From Plantago major (lineage: Eukaryota; Streptophyta; Magnoliopsida; Lamiales; Plantaginaceae): DNA of 64,000 nt. Below, piece by piece: positions 24,601 through 34,745 of the stretch; position 1 is the first letter of the stretch, and every line of letters starts with the position of its first letter. A model generated the notes under the pieces. The model saw only the letters and a list, made by a program, of their open reading frames with translations. It was not told the DNA's origin and made no database searches. The translations under genes and the position numbers were made by a program. The DNA is taken from positions 24,425,646-24,489,645 of the forward strand of contig CM048843.1 of assembly GCA_026545765.1 (NCBI GenBank), given 5' to 3'.

Positions 24601-25749
24601 GCTTTCTCCGTAAATGTGCGGTTTTCATGAAGTGATCGATTTTGGTCAAAAGAAGAAAGAAGTGTGTGGAGGGTCAAGAAATCTTTCCAGATATCTCCAA
24701 CATTGAACCTTGTCTAATGGTCGATGAGGTAACACATACTTTTGTTATACTTACGAAGTGATGAGGAAGGAATCAAAGATCTAGAACATCTCGTAAGAGA
24801 ACTTGATCTCCACGAAAGAGAATTTCTGATGGTCTGAGCTAGAGCCGAAATCCTTGAAGAAGAAAAGAATTCCTTGTAAAGGAAAATTCACAATTACTCA
24901 AGATATCTGAGAAAAAGGATGCTGAAAATTCATTTCTCAAGGCTCAGATATCTGAGACATAAAAGTCACATAAAGAAGCATCGCTAAACTTCAAAAGAAA
25001 TGTGAAGATCTTCTTTCTGAGAATGAAGAACTCAAAAAGAAAGAACTATCTTTTCAATCTTATGCCAAAGCTAGTGACACTCTTACTGAAGTACAATCTT
25101 ATTTAAGAAATCCTTCAGAAAAGAGAGGACTTCCGGACACACAATCGATAGTTCTACCACTCAATAAGAGTGATAAAAGAAGAACATTTGTCAAGATCAA
25201 GAAGGTGGTTCCCAAACAACCTATAGCATTGGTTAGAAAGCTAAGGTCATTGACAAAGGAAAGGCGCTACATCAAACCTTTGTGGGAAAACAAGTCCCAA
25301 GGAAAACTGGGAATGTTTCAAAATAAACATAACACCGAAAAGTGTAATCACCTACAAGGTTATGTCTCTGAAAGGAAGAATTGCAGAGCGGCAAATTCTC
25401 CTATGTCACGCTCGAAAGAAAATAGATTACCCAGAGACCAAAGAAAGTCGCTAAAAAGATCTCAGATAGCACCGTGATTTTTGATCGATGGATTTCAAGA
25501 AAAGAAAGAAGGATTTTTTGTGCTCGAAATGGCATCGCTATAAAGCCATCGGAAACAACTTGCTCGTGAGTATAAACAAGAGCAAGAACGATGGTTAAAG
25601 GCTAGAATTGCTCACGGCAATTATCAAGTGGAAGACGAGTCAAGCCACGAAAATCAATGCTGGCTAGAAGAAATCGCAAAGAAAAGATAAGTTTGATGAG
25701 AAGCACTTAAACCGACAAGTATCCGAAAGCACCAAATGGAGCACCTAGG

Positions 25750-27240
25750 AACACACCAAGGAAGAAAATAGTTCTTGATAACAATGATACTAATCATTTA
25801 ACTAGAATTCCTCCTTATGATCCTGTTAGACAAAAGAATGTCCCTAAGAAATTCATTCAAAAATGGATTCCTACTGGAAGATTCTTTAGTCCAGATGGTT
25901 CCGTTGTTGGTATGAGAACCTAATCTCTGCTTCGCCTTGTGTAACACTCTAAAGACCAATCCAAAGTGGCATTTTGATAGTGGATGGGAAGCACATGACA
26001 GAGACAAAGCAACTGATTGACTACGTAAAGTGCAATGGACCAATTATCGTTTTGGAGGAGATGAAAATCCAACCATAGGATTTGGCAATCAGAAGTTTGG
26101 AGCCCTTACAATCTCTGAAGTACTACATGTAAAGGGATTGAAATATAATCTCCTAAGCATGAGTCAATTAGTAGACAAAGGGTACACTGTCAAGATCAAG
26201 TCAAAACTATGCAAAGTGATCGACAATGAGTCAAAGCATACCTTGGTTAAGGCGAAAGGAAATCTTTTATGTTGCTGATTGGGCATCCGCCACAACTGAA
26301 GAATGTCTCATGGTGAGTCAATCTGGCCACACTGAAGAAAATTGGCTACGACACAAAAGATGAGTCACTTGAATTTCAAAACTCTGAACAAACTAGCCAA
26401 GAAAGAGTCAGTGGTCGTTTACCCAAATGGCATATAGAAAAGTAGGTGTATGCTCACGCCAAATGGGAAAACAATCCAAAACATCTTTCAAGTCTAAAAC
26501 TAGACATTCCGTTGAAAGGCCACCGCAAATGTAACATATGGATCTTTTGAATCCTCTCAGAACTAGTTATGCAGAAAGAAGTATGGTCCGTTTGTTGATT
26601 ATTACCTAGATTCACTGGGTTGTCTTCTTAAACACAACTGATGCAAGGTTGAGATACCCAACTTGTCAATAAGCTCAAAGTCATAAAAATGACAAGGTAT
26701 TCAGAATCGTAATGCACTATAGTCGAAGTTTGTAAACCAAAGACATAAAAGAGTTCAGACCGCAAAGGTATACAACATCAACTATCTTCAGAAGGACACC
26801 ACAACAAAATGGTGTTGAGAGAAAGGAGAGGACCTCAAAGAAGCGGCAAGAACAATGTCACGACATCAAATAAGTGAAATCTATCGGTCAAGTCAGAAAC
26901 ACATCATGCTACACTCAAAATAGATGTTTGATTAACAAACACCTGACAAAACTCCTTATGAGCTTTTGATTGGTAGACCCCTAGTATCAAATATCTAAGG
27001 GTGTTTGGTTGCAATGTTTCGTTCTTAACAATGGAAAAGAATACTTGAGAACATTTCAACCAAAGGCGATGAAGGAGTATTTCGTTATTCTATGAATAGC
27101 AAAGCCTATAGAATCTACAACAAAAGAATGCAAAAGATTGAGGAACTGCTCATGTAGTATTCTATGAAGGAAACAAGAAAGTACCTTGAATGATGATCTC
27201 TCGATAGTTCAAAGAACTGATGATTAAAGATTCAAAAGGA
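25750..27240 (+). pseudogene. Element A protease end, GAG-pre-integrase and integrase
   Basis: 26030-26277 is open and reads TIGFGNQKFGALTISEVLHV then LKYNLLSMSQLVDKGYTV, the protease/GAG-pre-integrase border. Around 26345-26500 follow the KRMSHLNFKTLNKLAK and MGKQSK zinc-binding region in broken frames. Then come catalytic-core remnants (about 26580-26640), TPYELL (about 26950) and LRVFGCNVSFLTMEK-like plus AYRIYNK blocks (about 27000-27125). Integrase inserts the cDNA. Stops are frequent, mostly beside lost CAG/CTG sites. The 24600-25750 interval between gag and this region is coding-like but too broken to assign. Confidence 0.7.
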
Positions 27241-27699
27241 TCCTCAAAAGGAAACAATTCTATCATTCACTTAGAGGACGAGTCCGACGATGAAAAGCAA
27301 CCTATGCTTAGTAACAACCAGATGACTCTAAGACATGATGAAGAATTTCATGAGAATTTAGAAATGGAACAAAGTTATCGAGAACCTTCATCATGAAGAG
27401 GTATCCGAAATTGAGATTGTCGAAATGCAAGTTCCAGATATCTCTAACATCGAAAGAGTGTCGATATCCACGGCATTTCCCATGTGTCGATATCTCAGAC
27501 ATCAAGACAAGTATTCCATCAAGATCATATTGATTCACATTCAAATCAAAATGATATTGATCCTACTAGTTCAAAACCCATTATGAAATGGATAAGAAAT
27601 CATCCTCAAAGGATGTGATCGTCCCATAAACCAAGGAGTTAGAACTAGAAGAGCAATCGGAAATGCAAATTATCTCTATGGATGTTTCATATCAAATAT

Positions 27700-28663
27700 T
27701 GAACCTCAAAATATAGAAGAAGCATTAAAGGATCAAGATTGATCTCTACAATGCAAGAAGAGTCGATCATTGAGAGACAAAGTCTGGAAACTGGTTCCAT
27801 TTGTTGACGGAATATCTATAATCAGAGCCAAGTGGATTTTCAGAAACAAAATGAATGAGTCTGGTGAAATAACCAGAAACAAAGCTAGGTTGGTTGCCAA
27901 GGGATTCATCCAGACTGAAGGACTAGATTTTGATGAATCTTATGCACCAGTTGCAAGATTGGATGCAATAAGACTCTTTCTAGCCTTTGCAGCTCATAAT
28001 GACTTTACAGTTTATCAAATGGATGTCAAGAGTGCATTCCTAAATGGTGAACTTACTGAGGAAGTCTATGTTGAGCGACCACCAGGTTTTGAAGTTTTCT
28101 CATAAAGTAGGATGGTCTATAAGCTTCAGAAAGCTCAGATGGTCAAACAAGCTCCAAGAGCATGGTATGATACATCGCGATACCTACTAGAAAGTGGTTT
28201 CAAGAAAGGAGATGTTGATAAAACACTCTTCACATTGAACCATGACGGGAAACTACTTTTAGTTCAAGTACATGTTGATGACATTATATTTGGATCTAAA
28301 GACAAGCAACTTTGTGAAGACTTTGCTGAACTCATGAAATGTAAATTTGAGATGAGCATGATGGGAGAATTGAATTACTTCCTAGGATTGCAAGTTAAGC
28401 AACTCAATGATGGAATAGTCATTAGTCAAACAAAGTATGCAAAGGACATGCTCAACAAGTTTAATCTAAAGCCTTCTGAAAAGATTGCTAAGATACCTAT
28501 GAGCATTGGAACCAAAATGACCTATACTGAATCTGACAAGAGTGTTGAAGAACACAAGTATAGGAAATTGATTGGGTCTCTACTGTACCTCACTGCAAGT
28601 AGACCTGATATTCAATATGCAGTTGGAGTCTGTGCTAGATTTCAGACAAATCCAATGCAATAA
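27700..28663 (+). pseudogene. Element A reverse transcriptase (RVT_2)
   Basis: From 27770 an open stretch gives [58 protein letters not shown] and ERPPGFEV, then a TAA at 28103. The next open stretch (28112-28662) has [17 protein letters not shown], the catalytic motif as [13 protein letters not shown] (His replaces the usual Tyr of YVDD), and ASRPDIQYAVGVCARFQ, ending in a TAA at 28661. The family reads [18 protein letters not shown] has a local deletion there. Otherwise well preserved. Confidence 0.9.
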
Positions 28664-28678
28664 CACTATAACATTGCT

Positions 28679-29221
28679 ATGAAAATATTGAGGTATGTAA
28701 AAGGTACTGTAGAAGTTGGATTGTGGTATCCAAAAGATAGTGGATTGAGTTTGGTTGGCTATTCAGATGCCGACTATGTTGGATCATTGCTTGATAGAAA
28801 AAGCACCTCAGGAACTTGTCAATTACTTGGTGCTAGATTGATGTCTTGGTTCAACAAGAAACAAAATTCAATTGCCACATCTACCACAGATGCTGAATAT
28901 ATTGTCATGGTGTCAGGCTTCATGATATTGTGGATACAACAACAACTCAGAGACTATGGACTCAATGAAGAGAAAACTCGCATTTTCTGTGACAACACAA
29001 GTGCTATTGCCATAACTCAGGATCCTAAGTTTCATGCAAGAACAAAGCACATTGATGTTAGACACCACTTCATCAGAGACCATGTTGAAAAAGGCAATAT
29101 AGAGATACTCAAGATTGGCACTGAAGACCAACTTGCAGATATCTTCACTAAGCCACTACAAGAAAGTAGATTCTTAGCCTTAAGACATAGTCTTGGACTA
29201 ATGGAGCTACCAAAGAACTAA
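28679..29221 (+). CDS. Element A RNase H domain
   Basis: Open for 180 codons from 28679. It contains RYVKGTVEVGLWYP, YSDADYVGSLLDRKSTSG (catalytic Asp), TSTTDAEYI (catalytic Asp/Glu region), CDNTSAIAI (catalytic Asp) and HARTKHIDVRHHFIRDHVEK then TEDQLADIFTKPL, the full copia RNase H and C-terminal tail. It removes the RNA strand during reverse transcription. It is not a separate gene but the end of the pol polyprotein, cut off from RT by one stop. Confidence 0.9.
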   Translation: MKILRYVKGTVEVGLWYPKDSGLSLVGYSDADYVGSLLDRKSTSGTCQLLGARLMSWFNKKQNSIATSTTDAEYIVMVSGFMILWIQQQLRDYGLNEEKTRIFCDNTSAIAITQDPKFHARTKHIDVRHHFIRDHVEKGNIEILKIGTEDQLADIFTKPLQESRFLALRHSLGLMELPKN

Positions 29222-29257
29222 AAAATTTCAGATATCTGAAGAAGATATCAAAGGAGA

Positions 29258-29312
29258 GAAAAGAGGAATCGAACGGTATCCAAAGAAGAGGAATCGAACG
29301 GTATCCGTAAAC
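29258..29312. repeat. Post-pol minisatellite, 2 units (element A)
   Basis: Two adjacent copies of GAAGAGGAATCGAACGGTAT, the same unit that is present about five times in B (40975-41098) and about four times in C. Confidence 0.7.
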
Positions 29313-29692
29313 CAAAGGCTAAAGGGTAAATGGTTATTTGAAGATTTGAGACGCACTCAGATATCTAGATCACTCAGTGAGGGGGAACACAAAAGAGAAT
29401 AGTACAACTGTCTACAATCAACTACTATCTTGAAATTTGTGTTATTTCTATCTTTGTGTAAAACTTTGAAAAGACAACAAGTATAGGATAGACTCAGATA
29501 CAAACAGTATTCTCATTCACACAGAAACGTGATTCAGATAGCTAATATCCAAAATTCATTAAATGGGCACAATTACAATTGTTGATTGTGATGATTGCTG
29601 AAGAAGCAATGGTGACCCTTGATGAAATGGACGATTGATCTTAACGGCGGAGAATAATTCTCTGTAAATAGTGGATCAGAGAAATTCAGACG

Positions 29693-29877
29693 CATATATA
29701 TTATTACTTGCTTTATTTACCTTGCAAAGTATTTACACCTATTTTGTCGAGCACGCACTTATCATGTAAAAGTCTTCCGCCTCTCAAATTAAGTATCGAT
29801 ATCCGAGAAACCGTGTTTATCGATTAAAGTTTTAAAAGACTATTCACCCCTCTAGTCTTTTACTTTGTTATCCGGAC
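29693..29877 (+). repeat. Element A 3' LTR, only the last 185 bp
   Basis: Matches 23200-23392 (TTATTACTTGCTTTATTTACC through CTATTCACCCCTCTAGTC to CCGGACCAA). The preceding bases belong to the post-pol region, so the rest of the LTR has been deleted. Confidence 0.85.
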
Positions 29878-31650
29878 CAATGTATACATCCCGCCAGAGT
29901 GACGCAATAGTCCGTTTTGTAGTGGTGGATCGAACTTTTGACTACAATGCCATCTTTGGTCGTCCGGGGCTCAATCAATTCCGAGCTATATCCTCCACCC
30001 TCCATAATAGAATGAAGTTTCCGACTTCATGTGGAGTTGGAGAGGAAGTGGGGAACATCCGAGAAGCTTGGGAGTGTTACATTATGTCCACAAGGAGAGC
30101 GTCCACTGTGTCAAGGCTATAATGACTCCTGATCCGCAGATTGTTCTCCCACCAAAAAAGGAGAATTCTAACGTTGGGATTGGGAGCCAGAAGGACAAGA
30201 TTCCTAAAACTGCACGGATCGAACCTCACGAAACTCTTAGAGAAGTTGAACTTGTTGTTGGGAACCCGGATAAGAAGACTAGAATTGGAACAGAGATGAA
30301 TGCGGAAGTGGAAATGAAGCTCATTGCTTGTCTCCGAGACAACAGTGATGTCTTTGCTTGGAGTACTGACGACCTCAAGGGGATAGACTCGAGGGTTACT
30401 ATTCACCGTCTGAACATGGATCCCTCGATTAAATATATCCGCCAAAAGAGAAAGGATTTCGGTCCGATCAAGGATGCCATCATATCCGCCAAAGTTGATC
30501 GACTCATGAAAGCCGGACATATCGAGGAGGTCCGTTATTCTGATTGGGTTTGCAACGTGGTTTTAGTGGAAAAGTCACCCGGCAAATGGCGGATGTGCAA
30601 TGATTTCACTAGGATAAATAAATTTTGCCCAAAGGATCCATACCTTCGCCACGGATAGACCAATTGGTTGATTCCACACCGGATTTATGCTTCGAAGTTT
30701 CATGGACGCTGCATCAAGGCTTTTACTAGATTCGATGGCCAAGGAGGATATTAAAAAAAATTTTCTTTGTCATGGAGGGTGTATTGCTTTAAAGTGATGC
30801 CCTTTGATTGAAAAACGCGGAGCTACTTACCAACGATCGGTGAATCAAATGTTCCAGAAGAAATCGCAAGACTATGGAGGTGTATGTGGATGACATGCTC
30901 AAAAAGCAAAACTAAGGAACAACATGTGGATCACTTGAACAAGTGCTTTGCTATCCTTAGGAAATACTAATGAAACTCAATCCGAGAAGTGTACCTTCGA
31001 GTAAAGCGGAAGTTCCTAGGATACATGGTCACGTAAAGGGAATAAGTGCAACTCGAGAAGATCAAAGCAATCTTAGATCCGCCTCATCCAAGAACCTCCA
31101 TGAGGTACAATACCATCGGACGACTCATGTCCTTAAGTCGCTTTTATTTTATGATCCGCAGAGAAGAATCTCCCATTCTTCAAAATCCTGGAAAGGAGAG
31201 AACTTTGAGTGGTCTAAGGAATGTTCCGAGGCTTTTGAAAACTTGAAAAGTACCTCCATTCCCTCCACCGCTCCTCCAAACCCGTCAAGGAGAACCACTC
31301 TACCTCTACCTAGCAATTACTAAGAGGCAATGAGTTCCATTAGTACGGGTCTAAGCTAATGATCACTTGCCAATATACTATCTTAGTAAAACTTTGGGGA
31401 AACAAGATACGAAAGATTGAGAAATTTGCATATGCTTTGGTTTACACCGCAAGGTTAAAGCCATATTTCAAGTCTCATAAAATAGTAGTACTAACTACGG
31501 AACCTTTGAAACAGTGTCCTGGAAAGCCCGACCAACTGGACGACTCTAAATGGGCAATCGAATGAGCGAATACGACATTAGCTATCAGTTCATGTACCAA
31601 GAAGGCTCAAGTTGTTGCCGACTTCCTAGCGTATACTCAAGCTGAGTTAG
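29878..31650 (+). pseudogene. Gypsy pol: late protease, reverse transcriptase, RNase H
   Basis: The right half of the protease segment reads AIVRFVVVDRTFDYNAIFG and then GLNQFRAISSTLH (29900-30010). An open stretch to 30657 carries the linker (TRIGTEMNAEVEMKLIACL) and RT fingers (DVFAWSTDDLKGID, DWVCNVVLVEKSPGKWRM, FTRINKFCPKD). After 30657 the frame breaks. Recognisable pieces are GVYCFKVMPF (about 30780), VYVDDM (catalytic YxDD, about 30880), KEQHVDHLNKCFAILRKY, and the connection/RNase H side from about 31040 (LDPPHPRTS, FEWSKECSEAFENLK). RT copies the RNA genome and RNase H removes the template. Multiple frameshifts make it non-functional as written. Confidence 0.85.
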
Positions 31651-32820
31651 AAAGTCCCAATAAATGTGCATTTGAATGCCTAATTACCAAGCAGATCAAC
31701 CAAAGCCGCCCCAAAGATTAGCCCAAAAACCTCGAGGATGCTCTTCATTAACCAATATCGGACTACATCATGGAGGAAACTCGTTGACCAAATGTTCCTT
31801 CTGATGATATCACAAGGGAATCCGACTAATAACTCCTCGGTGCTAAAGAGGAGAAAGAACAAAGGTTGAAATTCGAGCTATGTAAGATCTCCAAACCAAG
31901 GAACACCCTCCGATATTTGGACATCGAAGTGGATGGTTCGTCCAATCGGAAGAGTAGGAGGTATTGAATCTATCTTAAAAGCCCGATGGCGCTGAACTCG
32001 ACTATGCGATATCCTCGACTTCAGAGTCACAAATAATGAGGTCAATACGGAAGCATCAGTCGGACTACGCCTAGTCAAGTCCCCGCAGATCCGAAACTTA
32101 AAGCTTACACGGATTCACGCTAGTCAAGCCCAATTTTCTGCTTTTGCTACAAAGGGCCTTCAATGATCAAGTATCTTGAGCTACTTAAGCAAGAAGTTAG
32201 TCTCTTTGATGAGTTTACCCGGAGAAGTTTGATAGGCATGGAATGAAAGAGGACGCCTGCAAAGTATGCGCCCGCAATACCGCTTAGACACAAGGAGAGT
32301 TATTCTACTCACTATTACGGACTCATCCGTCATGAGTCCTATTCCAAATGTTATGATAATCAAACAGAAGAAACCGGATGACCGATATCTTTAGTTATCT
32401 CAAGGACGGATCATTACCAACCGATCCAAGGAATCAAGGAGTGTACAAATACGAAAGCAAATGTATATTTTATACTGGAGAAGATTTGTATAAGAAATCC
32501 TTCATTGACTCATATGAGATGTTCGTCCGCAAGAAGCGAAGACAAGATTGAGGAAATTCACAAAGGAAGTCGCAGGCTATTCCGGAGGACTTAACTCTTG
32601 CTCAAAAGATCATTCGATAAGGTTATCACCGCTTACTATTGATAAGGATTCCGCAGTTACGCTCAAGTTGCCCTCGATCACAATACTATGCTAATGTTCC
32701 CATCGTCCGACACACCCAACGATTCCGCTACCGTAATACGTCCGCTTGATCAACGGGCATCGATATTGTCGCCATTCCCAAGGGCACTCAACATAAGAAA
32801 TTTTAATTGTATCGTGGAAT
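31651..32820 (+). pseudogene. Gypsy integrase, N-terminal part
   Basis: Decayed sequence leading to ...MRCSSARSEDKIEEIHKGS (about 32510-32570), the zinc-binding/linker side of a gypsy integrase. It is followed by a stretch matching the start of the catalytic core (IDIVxPFPRA-like, about 32760-32790) and ending in NCIVEY at 32820, exactly where copia element B is inserted. Integrase joins the cDNA to host DNA. The partner fragment starts at 48313. Confidence 0.75.
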
Positions 32821-34362
32821 ATGTCGTCCGTATAATGGCAAAGTAAAAGACCGGGGTGGGGTGAATAGTCTTTAAAACTTTTGTCGATAAACATGCTTCA
32901 GCAGATATCCGTGAAGATTATCGATACTTAATTTCGAGAGCTAAGACTTTTTCGTGATAAGTGCACGTTTCAAGAAGATAGGTGTAAGTACTTTGCAAGG
33001 TAAATAAAGCAAGTAATAAAATGCAAAGTAAATAAGACAAGTCTTTTATAGTGGTATCAAGGTGGCGTAATCCTTCAACTAATCCACTTCGCCTTTCTCG
33101 CACCTAGAATCCACTAAGATAGATAATTGATGTATCCTTACAAATATCTTCTCTCGATTCCTAATTACACTAGGTTCCAACCAAGTGTTCCCCGGCTTTC
33201 ACAGCCAAGTACTTCCTGTACTCAGAAACCTCTTTCCTGGAGTTGTTCCTTAGTTTCCCAAACTAAGTACTTCCCACTCCACGCCAATTAAGGTGTTGAT
33301 TAAGGTAGTTTGTCAGGTGAGCTTCTTTAATAACTTGTTCAGTTATGAAGATAGCTCCAAGAATCAAGTATACTTAATACACTTTGCAATGTATGGTATC
33401 TTGTTCTTTACTGACCTAAGTCTATGATAAATGTTCAAGAGAATGAATCTTTATGTCAAATCTTAGTTCAACTCTTTCACAAATGGCAATGCTTGTTAAG
33501 GATCGTGACACTTAGAACTTTTGTGCTACTTAGAATCAAGAGCTTGGTCGCAACAGAAAGCTTGAAGGTAAGTAGTGTGCTTGAGAGAGCTTGTGAGAGA
33601 GTATTCAATGTGAGTACAGTGTTCTAAGTTGTGTTCTCAAGCAGACTAAGTGTTTGATATTTAAAGATGAATTTGAGTGCCGCTTGAATAGTATCCGCAG
33701 TTAAATCAAATTCAAACTATTGATATCCGAGTATCAGGTATGTTTGTCTTATTCTTCGGTTACCGCTTTTGTTCGTACATTTCGTCACAAGATTCAATGC
33801 ATCAGACTATACTTTGTCTCAGAGTGCCAATCGAACTATGCATTGTATCAGAGATCTTATACTATCAGAGTTCTCTGATGCTTTGCACGTCCTTTTCCAG
33901 AGATTATCACAACTCCAGATACCACTTGTTGAACCAACTTGTTATAATATATTTCTTTTCAAAAACATAGTTTATGTCCAAGGTATCAGAGTGTAGATAT
34001 CTGTGGGCACTTTCCTCGCTTCGTAAACCTTTTATTTCTCGATATCTTTTGCAATATTGTTTATTTAAAACGCCAGGTCTTCGAGATATCCGGTCATTGA
34101 TATCCGAAAACCCTTGTTTTCAAAGAATCTTGTGCCTTTCAAATCTTCAAATCTGAATTTTTCCTCATTGATGCCTTCTTCGGTCTTCTTTAGAGGAATA
34201 AAATTACATTCAGAGACCTAACATCCTATACAAGATTTGCTAGACTATCATACTTAGTGAGTTTCCTCTTTACGTTGTTCAAGTGAACCAAGAGTTCTAA
34301 CCACCTTTCCGGCTAAGATAAGTCATCAAGGTCGATCAAAATCTAAACAGATATTCCTAACA
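32821..34362 (-). repeat. Element B 3' LTR
   Basis: About 1.54 kb, full length. On the element strand it begins TGTTAGGAATATCTG (at 34362) and ends near CGGACGACA (32821). Its TATA box is altered to CTTTAAATA (33658-33666), unlike the CTATAAATA of the other copies. Confidence 0.9.
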
Positions 34363-34375
34363 AGTTTCCCCCATT
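34363..34375 (-). other. Polypurine tract (element B)
   Basis: AATGGGGGAAACT directly adjoins the 3' LTR on the element strand. It primes plus-strand synthesis. Confidence 0.7.
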
Positions 34376-34745
34376 TTGACCAGTCAATGATGACTATCTG
34401 ACCTATTACAATTCTGGATGAGGAAACAATCCATCACTTAATCAATTCATATGATCTTTCAATTCTTTCAATTATGTAGAAAGTAAACATCAACCAAATC
34501 ACAAGGTGTGATATTTGATGACAAGTTATCTTTTATAAATTGATATCCGAGAGTAGTTCATCGATATGTTACAAAGAAGGTTCACAGATAACTTTAACAA
34601 GATAAAATACACTTCAGCTCAGTCAGCAAGATACAAAATACATAGTAAATTAGGACAACGGGAGTAACCATGCTCCATGTGAACATCCTAACAAACTAGT
34701 CTTCAAGTCTTTAAAATCTTCAAGTCTTCAAAACAGTTCCATGGA

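Larger units (their letters stand above)
21847..29877 (+). mobile_element. Copia element A (Sirevirus/Maximus-like), internally deleted
   Basis: Order on the plus strand: complete 5' LTR (21847-23392), tRNA-iMet PBS, gag with zinc knuckle, protease/integrase, RT, RNase H (ends 29221), about 470 bp of post-pol sequence, then only the last 185 bp of an LTR (29693-29877). The pol product is closest to elements B and C in the same window. The ORF3 module and about 1.36 kb of the 3' LTR are absent. It lies inside the protease part of the gypsy element. Clear 5-bp target duplications were not seen at its ends. Confidence 0.9.

Noticed and set aside
30077..30520. 147-codon minus-strand ORF
   Set aside because: Shadow of the open gypsy RT region on the plus strand.
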